Assembly (NCBI GenBank): GCA_910585015.1
Contig: CAJUCT010000011.1
Span: 32,032 to 96,031, forward strand
Direction: 5' to 3'
DNA: 64,000 nt
From: an uncultured Acetatifactor sp.
GTDB taxonomy: Bacteria > Bacillota > Clostridia > Lachnospirales > Lachnospiraceae
Position numbers and translations under genes: made by a program. The first letter of the stretch is position 1. The number at the start of each line of letters is the position of its first letter. Shown in pieces: positions 8,126 to 16,657 of the stretch. The notes under the pieces are model-generated. The model was not told the origin of the DNA. It searched no databases and saw nothing but the letters and a program-made list of their open reading frames with translations.

Positions 8126-8158
8126 TTATTAGTTCAGAGTTAAATAGTAAAATTATGC

Positions 8159-8197
8159 ACCGCAATCCTTTGAGAAATCAAGGGGTTGCGGTTTCTT
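8159..8197 (+). terminator. Terminator after tuf
   Basis: ACCGCAATCC (8159-8168) pairs with GGGTTGCGGT (8183-8192), followed by TTCTT. It is placed 33 bases after the tuf stop. Confidence 0.85.
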
Positions 8198-8347
8198 AAT
8201 GTCTGAAAATAATAGCGAACAAAAGGAAAAGGTATGCAAACAATTTATCGGTTCTCTATTGTTTTCAAGGGTATTTTACGATATAATGTAAACAATATCG
8301 AGTTCTTGACGTTTACGGTTACCATGTAACGGTATAAAGAAATAGAT

Positions 8348-8860
8348 ATGCCATATAATTGGAATGGGGATTATGATTCATCAAAGGCGGACGAATCCAC
8401 AGATATTTTGGGACAAAAAGAAATTGGCGGTGTGGGGCAGTTCATTTACTATCCTTTCCGATATAAAGACTATATACTTGCCAATGACAGGGAGGAATAC
8501 TGTGCTTTCATAGGTGGAAAAACCATGACTATTACTTATCAGGAGAAAGACTTCTGTTCTAATGATAGTCATAATCTTGCCTTGTATCTTAAAGATACTT
8601 CAAAACGACAGAAATATATTCAGTGCTTTATTGTTTCGGCATTGCGAAAGACTTTGGGTATTAAATATTATTGGGGCGATTCAATTTCAAAGAAAAAAAT
8701 ACAGAGTGATACGGTATTTCTTCCAGTTAATGAAAAGAATGTAATTGACTATGACTACATGGATAAATACATAAAAGCAATAGAAAAAAAAGTTATTACT
8801 GATATTGTAAAATACAAAAATTCGATTATTCAAACAACAAAAGATGTTGAAAATGATTGA
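8348..8860 (+). pseudogene. C-terminal fragment of a restriction-modification specificity (target-recognition) subunit
   Basis: A 170-residue frame, clearly AT-richer than its neighbours. Its C-terminal third carries the pattern TVFLPVN...VIDYDYMDKYIKAIEKKVITDIV, which I recognise from target-recognition domains of BcgI-like and type I specificity subunits. Such domains normally belong to proteins of 350 residues or more. Here there is no matching N-terminal repeat, no partner methylase or nuclease, and no good ribosome site. I therefore call it a remnant. It abuts the decayed IS66 transposase, suggesting a lost mobile or defence island. Whether the fragment is still expressed cannot be told. 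Confidence 0.6.
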
Positions 8861-9334
8861 CGCTTACGATAGGGATATCTGAATCTCCTGATGCCCATGA
8901 ACCGAAGCTGGTTGAAGCAGAGGTACACCTTAGGAAAAGGAAATATGAAGGCCAGCCGGAAGAACTGGTAAAAAGTCTGCCCCACAGCAAGGTGCTCCAT
9001 GTCATGGATGAAAGTGAGCGTATCTGTGGTAAATGCGGGACAGCCATGGTCCGCCATGGGCCTTTCCCTAAGCCGGGTGACAATATCAAACTGGCTGCTG
9101 GCTGTATACCGGGACTGGCTTTCCCATGTGGCACAACGTTTAAAACAGGAACTGCTGAAACAGAAATATTTGCACATAGATGAGACGCACGTTCAGGTAT
9201 TGAATGAACTGGGCCGGAAGAATACCTCCGATTCCTTCATGTGGGTCTACTGCAGCATAGAGGAAGCCCTAAAGCCTGTCCGGTACTTTGAATACCAGCC
9301 GGGGGGCGGCGGGAAATATACGTATTACAGATAA
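8861..9334 (+). pseudogene. Decayed IS66-family transposase
   Basis: Two frames together carry pieces of an IS66 (DDE) transposase. The first (8861-9180) has the N-terminal zinc-finger-like block RKRKYEGQPEELVKSLPHSK and CGKCGTAM. The second (about 9085-9333) has ISNWLLAVYRDWLSH, the catalytic-core signature LHIDETHVQVLNE and GRKNTSDSFMWVY, then EYQPGG, where the match stops. About 400 residues of a normal 500-residue transposase are missing. A frameshift separates the pieces, and no IS66 orfA/orfB (TnpA/TnpB) partners or terminal repeats are seen. It is inactive. Confidence 0.8.
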
Positions 9335-9362
9335 AACGGAATCATATGGAGGGGAGTTGATT

Positions 9363-10247
9363 ATGAAAATCGGTATTATATCGGATACACATAGTAATAT
9401 TATTGCGCTCAAAGCCTGTATTGAATACATGAAATCGGTTTGCTGTGATGAATATTTATTTCTTGGGGATTATATTTCAGATACTCCTTATACACGGGAA
9501 ACCATGGATTATTTATATGATTTTTCTTCAAACAATAACTGTTTGTTTCTTAGAGGAAACAGAGAAGAATATATGTTGGAACAAAGAAGGATAATTGCTC
9601 AAGGTATTGAAAATGGAAAATGGAGTTGGAACTCGGCAACCGGCAACCTTCTGTTTGCATATAGGCAATTGAATGAAAAAGATTTTTCCTTCTTTGATAG
9701 TTTACCGATTACCTTTCAGTATCAAAAAACAGGCTGTCCATCTGTGACTATTTGTCATGGTTCTCCGGTATGTTCCCGTGAAGGATTGCTTATTGAGGGT
9801 GAAAATACTAAAAAATGGCTAAAAAATATTAATACGGATTATCTGATTTGCGCGCATACGCATTTACCGGGTGAATTGGAATGGCAAGGGAAACATTATT
9901 ATAATTGTGGATCGGTAGGAATTGCTATCGGCACTTGTGGTTATGCACAGTGTATGATTATTGAAGATGTTTGGATAAATGGCAAGACAGCATGGAAACC
10001 CATTTTTCTAAAAATTCCTTATGACAATGAGCGAGTGGTGCAGGATATAAAAATAAGTGGTTTGCTAAGTAAAGCGCCATGGTTTGTGAATTCCAATATA
10101 CAAATTCTCTTAACAGGAACCGACTATTCATCACAATTAGTTGTGTTGGCGAATAAATTGGCAAAAGAGGCCGGCGAACGAGAACTTGCAGATGAGAAGT
10201 ATTGGAGAGAAGCGGCACAACGGTTGGGAGTACCCGATTATAGATAG
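9363..10247 (+). CDS. Calcineurin-like metallophosphoesterase (YfcE/MPP type)
   Basis: A 294-residue protein. The start at 9363 is chosen because GGAGGGGAG lies just upstream; an earlier in-frame Met lies inside the IS66 remnant. Metal ligands of the superfamily are visible: D8 and H10 in SDTHSN, D36 in LGDY, GNRE at 65-68, then the H of ICHGSP and HTH of ICAHTH, followed by NCGSVG. This gives a cytoplasmic two-metal phosphodiesterase or phosphatase core of about 210 residues with a C-terminal extension of about 80 residues that I do not recognise. The gene is AT-rich and lies next to mobile remnants, which suggests acquisition. The substrate is unknown. Confidence 0.85.
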   Translation: MKIGIISDTHSNIIALKACIEYMKSVCCDEYLFLGDYISDTPYTRETMDYLYDFSSNNNCLFLRGNREEYMLEQRRIIAQGIENGKWSWNSATGNLLFAYRQLNEKDFSFFDSLPITFQYQKTGCPSVTICHGSPVCSREGLLIEGENTKKWLKNINTDYLICAHTHLPGELEWQGKHYYNCGSVGIAIGTCGYAQCMIIEDVWINGKTAWKPIFLKIPYDNERVVQDIKISGLLSKAPWFVNSNIQILLTGTDYSSQLVVLANKLAKEAGERELADEKYWREAAQRLGVPDYR

Positions 10248-10323
10248 AAAAACAATCGGATATACTCGGTTTGTTTTAAGAATAGTACATATTCGGTATT
10301 TCGACATCAAGGGGTGAACAAAA

Positions 10324-10407
10324 TTGTTTGAGCTTTTTAAGAGAAATGAAGCCGGATATTTTTATTTCCAGTGGTGGAGCATTGGTTTGGGTAAAGGCGC
10401 ATTATAA
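10324..10407 (+). CDS. Possible 27-residue small ORF or gene remnant
   Basis: A TTG start at 10324 sits 7 bases after AAGGGGTG, a good ribosome site. The frame reads 27 codons to a TAA and encodes a peptide rich in aromatic residues (AGYFYFQWWSIGLGKGAL). It lies in the spacer between two genes. I cannot tell a true small protein from the truncated start of a lost gene. Confidence 0.25.
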   Translation: MFELFKRNEAGYFYFQWWSIGLGKGAL

Positions 10408-10442
10408 TACACCCTAATGAAAGAAAAGCGGAGGTAATAACT

Positions 10443-11366
10443 TTGAAAAAAATATCCCTTGATGAATTTTTGAGATTAAGAAAGCTGGTTTACCGCAACG
10501 CGAGGCCCCTTGACTATACAAAATGGAAATATCTTTTTGAAGATGGCAGCTGTGATGATTTTTTGCGGGTTCTGTCCGGTTATCAAAATGAAGACGGAGG
10601 CTTCGGACACAACATCGAGTGCAACAACTGGAATCCCAACTCCTCTCCCTATACAGTATGCATCGCGCTGGACTATCTGGATACGACAGGTGAGTATGAA
10701 AGCGACATAAAAAGCAAAATCATTGTGGGCATTGTCCAATACCTGAGCTCCGGGGCCTATTTATTGGACGACGGCTGGGTGGGGATGCAGGGAATTCCCA
10801 GCAATAATGACTTTGCGCATATGCCATGGTTTCATTTTGACGCAAAGAAAGCGGCAAAAGCCGATATCGGAGTGACTAAGCGCCTTGCGGACTTCATCCT
10901 TAAATACGCAGACAAGGAAAGCGATATCTACCATAAGGCGGAGGGTTTGAAAGACCGGTATGCACAATGCGGGCAGGTTCTTCTCCATGGATATCCCGAT
11001 TACGATCCGGCAGCGCTGAATATTAAAGCGTTTGATCCGGCAACATATCCATCCTGGCTGCCGTTGCCGGTGTATTTTGTCGGTTCACCGGAAAGCAGTT
11101 TTTATCCGGAGTGCAGACACATTGTGGATATGAATCTGGACACAATCATTGACTCTCTGCTTGGCACCCACGAGCTTCCGTTTCCTTCTGACAAGGAGCT
11201 TGATGCATATGAACAAAGCAACCCTCATCCAGACGGCAAGCGGTGGTGTGTGGCCGAACAGACGATTGGAAACTATTATTGGCGGAGTAATTTTATCATA
11301 CGCGATTTGGACATACTGAGAAAGTTCGGCAGATTGGATTTTGAACTGCCTGTTCTAATAGGATGA
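10443..11366 (+). CDS. Predicted alpha/alpha-barrel (squalene-cyclase/prenyltransferase-like) cytosolic protein
   Basis: A 307-residue protein starting with TTG behind GGAGG. It has no signal peptide or membrane span. Near residue 50 it has the QNEDGGFG pattern of the QW-type repeats of the terpene-cyclase/protein-prenyltransferase alpha-alpha barrel fold, followed by a WNPNSSPYTVCIALDYL helix. More helical pairs follow, and a C-terminal block holds PHPDGKRWCVAEQTIGNYYWRSNFIIRDLDIL. The catalytic DxDD of squalene cyclases is not visible, so cyclase activity is not implied. Similar stand-alone proteins in Clostridia are annotated only as hypothetical. Its neighbours give no functional clue. 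Confidence 0.7.
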   Translation: MKKISLDEFLRLRKLVYRNARPLDYTKWKYLFEDGSCDDFLRVLSGYQNEDGGFGHNIECNNWNPNSSPYTVCIALDYLDTTGEYESDIKSKIIVGIVQYLSSGAYLLDDGWVGMQGIPSNNDFAHMPWFHFDAKKAAKADIGVTKRLADFILKYADKESDIYHKAEGLKDRYAQCGQVLLHGYPDYDPAALNIKAFDPATYPSWLPLPVYFVGSPESSFYPECRHIVDMNLDTIIDSLLGTHELPFPSDKELDAYEQSNPHPDGKRWCVAEQTIGNYYWRSNFIIRDLDILRKFGRLDFELPVLIG

Positions 11367-11449
11367 AAATGTCCCGAAATGCAGCAATCGTTTGCATTAT
11401 GTAAAACAGTGCGATAACATGAAATTTGTTATATAGGGAGGGATATCTT

Positions 11450-12997
11450 ATGCCAGGGAGCAACACCGCTAATACGAAATTTTCAACATGGAATTACACA
11501 AGACCGGATTATTCGGAAGTAAAGAGAAAGATAAACGATTGTAAAAACAAGATGCTGGGCGCCATATCCTATCAGACGTTCCGCGACGCTTGGCTGGATG
11601 TAAAAAAAGAAATTGAATATATGGAATATCAAGAAGAGATTATCTACATACGCCACCTGTGCGGAATAGATTATCAATACAGTCTGGAGGAAGTTGAAAT
11701 ACAAAACAAGGAGGAGCCTTCGGTGTATGCGCTGCGAGATGAGTGCAGCAGGATAGCGGCGGCTTTTGGGTATCGTAATGAACTGGAACAGGAATTTGGG
11801 AAACAGATTTTTGTGTATGTTGAAGAGCATAGGGCTGCGGAAAATCCTGACAGTATGGGATTGCGGTCGGAAGAATCAGCATTGAAAATGCAGTACAGAA
11901 AACTGATGGCAAAGGGCAGCCGTGATGATGAAGCGCTGTATCAGGTGTTTCGGAAGCTGATAGAGATCCGATGTGAACTGGCGGACAGCCTTGGTTATAA
12001 CAGTTATATCGATCTTGGATACCACATCCAGAGACGGGGGGATTTCGGAACAAGGGAGACAGCGGATTTCCGCCGCAATATCCAAAAATATGTTACGCCT
12101 GCAGTGGCTGATATAAAGGAAAAGGGAATCGATTTTGGCTATCCTCCCGCATTGGCTGCAAACCCGGAGGAACTGATCGCCTCTATTGTGGCTATGTTTA
12201 AAGACCTGCCTTATGAAGCGGGAAGCTATATGGAAGAGATGACCCGGAAGGAACTGTATGATCTGGAAACAAGGGCGAATAAGCGCAATATCCTGTTTAC
12301 CTGTTGTATGCTTCCATATGAGAAGCTTCCTTTTATCATCGGAAATTATACTGGCAATGGAATGGAAGCAGGATATACGGTCCACGAATTCGGTCACGGG
12401 TTCGCTTTTTATACTGCGGCAAGAAAACAGCCCTTATATGAATTGCACCGCTCTTCTCCCGCTGTGAATGAAATACATTCCAAAACAATGGAACACTTCA
12501 TGTTTCCCTATTTGGATATGTTTGTGGGAGAGCATAAAAAAGACTATATACGAAATCATTTGATGCAGCAGCTTGAAAACCTGGCCTATCGGTGTGCCAT
12601 AGATGAATTTGAACATCTGATGTATGACAGGCATTTATCAAGAGTAGAACTTTGTGAATTGTGGGTTGATATTTCAAACAGATACACTCCCTGGAACAGG
12701 ATACCTACGGAAGATATACGGCAGGGAAAATGCTGGCCGAGCCAGACCCATATAGTCGAAACCCCGTTTTATTATATACAATACGACATTGCGCAGATCA
12801 GTACCTTTGAGTTCTATCTTAAGTTGAAAAACAATTCTGGACAGGCATGGGCTGACTATATGAGGCTGATCGGCGAAGGGGGAAGTAAATCTTATTATGA
12901 ATTATTGGAAATTGCTCATCTATCCAATCCGTTGACAGGAAACACATTAGAGGACATCTGCCGTCCCATTGTTGACGAGTTGTACAGCCTTTTATAA
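11450..12997 (+). CDS. M3 family oligoendopeptidase
   Basis: A 515-residue zinc metallopeptidase of the PepF/thimet class. The start at 11450 follows GGGAGGGATATCTT; an earlier in-frame ATG at 11426 lacks such a site. The zinc motif is HEFGH at residues 312-316 (TVHEFGHGFAF), with the third ligand expected about 25 residues later in the VNEIHSKTMEHFMFPY helix. Family features include the long N-terminal helical cap and the C-terminal CWPSQTHIVETPFYYIQYDIAQI substrate-binding loop, here shortened in quotation to its start CWPSQTH. These enzymes cut short peptides in the cytoplasm. No signal peptide is present. A large inverted repeat follows, closing the gene against the convergent ABC operon. 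Confidence 0.93.
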   Translation: MPGSNTANTKFSTWNYTRPDYSEVKRKINDCKNKMLGAISYQTFRDAWLDVKKEIEYMEYQEEIIYIRHLCGIDYQYSLEEVEIQNKEEPSVYALRDECSRIAAAFGYRNELEQEFGKQIFVYVEEHRAAENPDSMGLRSEESALKMQYRKLMAKGSRDDEALYQVFRKLIEIRCELADSLGYNSYIDLGYHIQRRGDFGTRETADFRRNIQKYVTPAVADIKEKGIDFGYPPALAANPEELIASIVAMFKDLPYEAGSYMEEMTRKELYDLETRANKRNILFTCCMLPYEKLPFIIGNYTGNGMEAGYTVHEFGHGFAFYTAARKQPLYELHRSSPAVNEIHSKTMEHFMFPYLDMFVGEHKKDYIRNHLMQQLENLAYRCAIDEFEHLMYDRHLSRVELCELWVDISNRYTPWNRIPTEDIRQGKCWPSQTHIVETPFYYIQYDIAQISTFEFYLKLKNNSGQAWADYMRLIGEGGSKSYYELLEIAHLSNPLTGNTLEDICRPIVDELYSLL

Positions 12998-13004
12998 TAT
13001 GGCT

Positions 13005-13134
13005 TATCAGAACCTGCTGTATTCTGGACTTGTTTGATTACAGGGTTCGCGAAGCGGTTCCTGTAATCAAACAAGTCCAGAATACAGGGTTCGCGAAGCG
13101 CTTCCTGTAATATGGCTTATTCTGATAAAAGGCG
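13005..13134. repeat. Nested inverted repeat, probable bidirectional terminator
   Basis: A perfect 28-bp stem pairs 13017-13044 with 13060-13087 around a 15-base loop (GTTCGCGAAGCGGTT). The loop and part of the right arm recur at 13085-13110 (GGGTTCGCGAAGCGCTTCCTGTAAT). An outer pair TTATCAGAA (about 13005-13013) and TTCTGATAA (about 13120-13128), together with the repeated AATATGGCTTAT, frames the whole. It fills the spacer between convergent genes. Confidence 0.85.
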
Positions 13135-13150
13135 CTTTTGAGCAATTGCC

Positions 13151-13903
13151 TTATGTCCAGTCTTTCCTTTTGTATAAGACGGCCCCGACGGCAGTACATA
13201 TCGCTGTCAATGCCCCAAGAATAAGCAATTCATTTCCGTGCAGGCCGAGGCTGTCTCCAGCAAAAACTCCCTGCATTAAATCAACTGCATAGGTCATGGG
13301 CAAAAAGGCGGAGATCCTTTTTATTGTGTCGGGGAACAGCATATCCGGCATTGTGGCACCGGACAAAAACAGCATAATAAAATAGAAAAGATAACAAAGT
13401 AAAGTCGTACTTTTCAAATCCGGCCCGATAGCCGTGAAAAGGAATCCCATGGAGAACAAAGCGGCTATGGAAAACAATATGCTTACGCAAATGGAAAGAA
13501 AAGCGCCTTGAATCTGTATATGGTAAAGAAGTTTTCCGGCTATTAATAAAATAGAAATTCCGATAAGCGTCATGGCGAGATTGACCAGCATCTGCGCTAA
13601 CATGATACTTTTCTTTCCGACGGGCGTAGCGTCAAATCGCTTATAGATTTTTTTCTCTTTATAACCCGATAATGTCAGGGGCAAAGACATTAAGCCAGTA
13701 ACTCCCATTACCATGACAGCGTATGCGGGCACAGAGACGTCCATCATTCTAATATCGGATCCGTCATAAATCGGCGTATTTCCAAAGATGCCGCCAAATA
13801 AAAGGAGCATTAGCACAGGAAAGACAAGAGTAAAGAAAAAGCTAAAAAAATCCCTTGTAAACAACCGTAATTCCGTCTTACATAAAACCACAAACCCTTT
13901 CAT
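13151..13903 (-). CDS. ABC-2 type transporter permease
   Basis: A 250-residue membrane protein starting at 13903 behind GGAGGG. It has about six hydrophobic segments, the first at residues 18-38 after the cytoplasmic KTELRLFTRDFFSFFF helix. The conserved ABC-2 loop is seen at about residues 195-215 (LSGATMPDMLFPDTIKRISAFLP), typical of daunorubicin or lantibiotic-type exporters. Its ATG overlaps the stop of the ATPase gene by 4 bases (ATGA), so the two are translationally coupled and form one exporter. The divergent LytTR/DUF3021 pair is the likely regulator. The exported substrate is unknown; peptide or antimicrobial export and self-protection are common for this family. Confidence 0.88.
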   Translation of the reverse strand: MKGFVVLCKTELRLFTRDFFSFFFTLVFPVLMLLLFGGIFGNTPIYDGSDIRMMDVSVPAYAVMVMGVTGLMSLPLTLSGYKEKKIYKRFDATPVGKKSIMLAQMLVNLAMTLIGISILLIAGKLLYHIQIQGAFLSICVSILFSIAALFSMGFLFTAIGPDLKSTTLLCYLFYFIMLFLSGATMPDMLFPDTIKRISAFLPMTYAVDLMQGVFAGDSLGLHGNELLILGALTAICTAVGAVLYKRKDWT

Positions 13904-14673
13904 AGTATTCCCTCCATCGTAAGTCCTGTTGTTTTCGGTGCAAGCATTAAGTAAAGCTTCTCCAATGAGAGATTTTCTTCCCATTTATCCTGGGGAATAC
14001 GGCTTTTTACGTACTCCCGGAATCCCTGTTTCGTTCCGAAGAATTGCTGACGTCCTCTCTCCAAATAGAGGATTTTATCCGCAAGTGCTTCTGCCTCGTC
14101 CAGATAGTGGGAAACCATAATAATGGTTACGCCCCCTTTGCTTATATTCTCAAAACTGATCCACATGTTTTGTCTCACTTCCGGGTCCAGTCCCGTGGTT
14201 AGTTCATCTAATACTAAAAGCTTGGGACGTCCTATAAGGGAGAGTAAAACGGATAATCTCTGTTTCTCGCCGCCGGATAGTTTATGAACCGGGCATTTCC
14301 TTTTTCCGTCAAGTCCCATCTGTGTCAGCAATAAATTCCAATCGGCGGGTCTGTCGTAGAAACTCGCGAATAATCTGCACTGTTCCTCCACTCTGATTTT
14401 CGAGTGATATTCCGCCTCCTGCAGTTGGACACCCATTTCCCTGTATACTTCGCCGCGGCGCTGCCAGGGATCTTTTCCAAAAACCTGAATCAAACCGCTG
14501 TCGGGTTTTCGTAAGCCCTCTACACACTCCACAGTGGAAGTCTTCCCGGAGCCGTTTTGTCCGATAACGGCCAAAATCTCTCCGGATTCCACGGAAAACG
14601 AAACATTCTGAACCGCGCGTAAATTTTTATAGGCCAGATTCAGATTCTCCACTTGTACAATTGTCTGTGACAT
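13900..14673 (-). CDS. ABC transporter ATP-binding protein
   Basis: A 257-residue ATPase. It shows Walker A GQNGSGKTS, the Q-loop MGVQLQEAEY, signature LSGGEKQRL, Walker B LLVLDELTTGLDP and the switch His in VSHYLDEAE. The C-terminal part, to about residue 250, contains the short extension usual in drug or bacteriocin exporters. It is the first gene of the exporter operon and is coupled to the permease by a 4-base overlap. The start region at 14673 follows a GAGGAGG site. The 180-base divergent spacer to the LytTR gene (14674-14853) should contain both promoters. It holds a CGTGACGCGCAA stretch resembling CGTGACGCGTAA at 15875-15886. Confidence 0.92.
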   Translation of the reverse strand: MSQTIVQVENLNLAYKNLRAVQNVSFSVESGEILAVIGQNGSGKTSTVECVEGLRKPDSGLIQVFGKDPWQRRGEVYREMGVQLQEAEYHSKIRVEEQCRLFASFYDRPADWNLLLTQMGLDGKRKCPVHKLSGGEKQRLSVLLSLIGRPKLLVLDELTTGLDPEVRQNMWISFENISKGGVTIIMVSHYLDEAEALADKILYLERGRQQFFGTKQGFREYVKSRIPQDKWEENLSLEKLYLMLAPKTTGLTMEGIL

Positions 14674-14853
14674 AAAATAGCCTCCTCGCTTAAGTGCTGT
14701 CTTGATGCCGTCATTTTATAACGGGTTTTGAAAGTAAACAATAGGGTTTGGGGAAGTGGCAGCCCGTGACGCGCAAGAGGTCGGATTTCATGTCTGAAAT
14801 GCATACATTTGCCGCTCTGTCGTGCTATAATAATCAGGGAAGGAGGCGCGTCC

Positions 14854-15303
14854 ATGAAAGTCGAATGCAAAATCAGCGCGGAATATAAAGAGCCATATGC
14901 GGTTCTTCATATAAACAAAATGACTGATTCGGTTGGAGAAATTATTTCCATGCTGGAAAAAGAAAACGCAAATTCTCTGACATTGATTGCCAAAAAAGAC
15001 AAAAATACTTATTTTATAAAACCGGAGGACATATCGTTAATACGTACCGAGGGAAGGGAAATTGTCTGTTACGATAAACGAAAAAACAGATATATACTGG
15101 ATAAGCCATTATACGAACTGGAGAACATGCTTGCCGTTTATTTTGTGCGTATTTCCAAATCAACGATTGTCAATATCAATCAAATCAATCATGTGGAAGC
15201 AAGCTTCAATGGAACCATGGGACTGGTAATGAAAAACGGGGTCACAGATTACATTTCCAGAAGTTTTCGCAAGAGTTTCAAAGAAAGGCTGGGATTAGAA
15301 TGA
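14854..15303 (+). CDS. LytTR-domain DNA-binding regulator
   Basis: A 149-residue regulator with the LytTR DNA-binding domain at about residues 50-148. Motifs are YFIKPEDISLIRTEGREIVCYDK, then FVRISKSTIVNINQIN and the final SFRKSFKERLGLE. The first 50 residues replace the usual response-regulator receiver and are short. The start at 14854 follows GGAAGGAGG; an earlier in-frame ATG lies upstream of that site. It overlaps the next gene by 4 bases (ATGA). Stand-alone LytTR proteins paired with a membrane partner form LytTR regulatory systems, in which the membrane protein holds the regulator inactive. The divergent ABC exporter is the probable target. Confidence 0.92.
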   Translation: MKVECKISAEYKEPYAVLHINKMTDSVGEIISMLEKENANSLTLIAKKDKNTYFIKPEDISLIRTEGREIVCYDKRKNRYILDKPLYELENMLAVYFVRISKSTIVNINQINHVEASFNGTMGLVMKNGVTDYISRSFRKSFKERLGLE

Positions 15304-15770
15304 AACAGACTGTTAAACTGGTGATTAAGTATATTCTGTATGGTATATCTTGGGGGTGTACTTCCTTTGTGATAATGTGCTTATCCTATTTTGCCTGGGG
15401 CGAAGAAGATATATTGATGCAGATATGCAAAGATTTTGCGAGGCAGGCTCTAGGCGCTATGATTGTTGGCATTGCCTGCGGCAGTACATCCATCATTTAT
15501 CAATTCGATCGTCCTTCCGGACTTTTCAAAACAATAATACATTTTTGCGTGGGAATGGGCGTTTTCTATCCTGTGGGCGTTTATCTGGGCTGGATCCCTT
15601 TTCACGCAGACAGGATAATTTTTACTGTTTTACAGTTTTTGGCCTCATGCGGTATTTTTATGCTCATCTGGTCCTGCTTCTATCTGTTTAACCGGAATGA
15701 GGTAAAGAAGATTAATAAGAGGCTGCGGGAACTTGAGCATAAACCGGAGAATTATACTGACGAGCACTGA
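15300..15770 (+). CDS. DUF3021 family membrane protein, partner of the LytTR regulator
   Basis: A 156-residue protein with four hydrophobic segments at about residues 10-32, 45-65, 75-97 and 103-127, and a charged C-terminal tail containing KKINKRLRELEHK. DUF3021 proteins are regularly encoded right after a LytTR gene and are believed to inhibit it. The overlap with the LytTR gene here (ATGA) fits. The stop codon is the first part of a long hairpin at 15770-15833. Confidence 0.82.
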   Translation: MKQTVKLVIKYILYGISWGCTSFVIMCLSYFAWGEEDILMQICKDFARQALGAMIVGIACGSTSIIYQFDRPSGLFKTIIHFCVGMGVFYPVGVYLGWIPFHADRIIFTVLQFLASCGIFMLIWSCFYLFNRNEVKKINKRLRELEHKPENYTDEH

Positions 15771-15833
15771 GATTTTCCATTCCTGCCCGTTGCATAAGCA
15801 GGTGCCATGCAACGGGCAGGAACTGGAAAATCT
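15770..15833 (+). terminator. Long hairpin closing the LytTR/DUF3021 operon
   Basis: The arms are 15770-15795 and 15807-15833, a 26-bp stem with a single bulged C and an 11-base loop. The inner 16 pairs are CG-rich (TTCCTGCCCGTTGCAT) and the outer ten are AT-rich. The stem begins at the last base of the DUF3021 stop codon. There is no long T run, so termination is likely but not certain. Confidence 0.65.
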
Positions 15834-16035
15834 AACCCTTTGTGAGTATAAGAAATACCGGCATCCGGGACGCGTGACGCGTAAATGGCGGGCGGCAACA
15901 GGGAGTTGCGGAAAAGAACTTCTGGGTTGGTGGTAAAAGATAAGGGCTTTTGATACAATATGTATACACGGAGCGGATCCTGTAAAGAAAAAGCAGGGGG
16001 AGCAGGCGGAACGAAAAAAGGAGGTGGCAGGAGGG

Positions 16036-16653
16036 ATGAAACTGTCGGAGAAGATTATCGAACTGCGGAAGGCAAACGGAATGACCCAGGAGGAACTGGC
16101 CTGTGTCTGCAGCGTGAGCAGGCAGTCCATCTCGAAATGGGAGGCGGATATCGCCTTGCCGGAAGTGGAGAAGCTGTTGATTCTGGGGGAGGTTTTTCAT
16201 GTCTCCATGGATGTATTGCTTAAGGACGAATTGCTGGTTGGCGGTGTCAGGGAGAAACACTGCTGCGGCGATAACGCGGTTTCCGGGAAGAAGACGGAAG
16301 TCTACGAGGGCGTACTGATCAAGGAGAGCGTCGAGGATGAGAATATTATAGACCTTCTCAATATACACAAGGTTGAACTGTGGAAAACCGGCGGAAAGCC
16401 CAGATACTGGACGGTGCTGTTTTTTTCCTGTGCCCGGAAGGATTTTCCGGAACTGGTTTCAAAGGTCATGATCTCCGACCCGGACAATGGCGGCAGCTGG
16501 TTTGTGGATTTTAAGGCGGGAAATGTAAAGTACATTGTTTTTAGAGATAAGGTTCTGAAATACCGGATAGGGGATCGGGCAGAGCGGGAACTGGTATGTG
16601 ACGAATGCCGTAAGATGGGTATTTTGGACGAACAGATGAATTGGGAGGAATAG
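16036..16653 (+). CDS. XRE-family transcriptional regulator
   Basis: A 205-residue protein with an N-terminal helix-turn-helix at residues 3-57 (IIELRKANGMTQEELACVCS, then SRQSISKWEADIALPEVEKL). The C-terminal 130 residues are beta-rich and not recognised; they resemble a small ligand-binding or structural domain. The start at 16036 is preferred over an upstream in-frame GTG at 16024 because AAGGAGG ends at 16024. It lies 4 bases before the S51 peptidase gene, so they are probably cotranscribed. The target and signal are unknown. Confidence 0.85.
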   Translation: MKLSEKIIELRKANGMTQEELACVCSVSRQSISKWEADIALPEVEKLLILGEVFHVSMDVLLKDELLVGGVREKHCCGDNAVSGKKTEVYEGVLIKESVEDENIIDLLNIHKVELWKTGGKPRYWTVLFFSCARKDFPELVSKVMISDPDNGGSWFVDFKAGNVKYIVFRDKVLKYRIGDRAERELVCDECRKMGILDEQMNWEE

Positions 16654-16657
16654 GATT

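Noticed and set aside
8861..9334. Active IS66 element
   Set aside because: The transposase is frameshifted and lacks most of its length; no TnpA/TnpB partner or terminal repeats are present.
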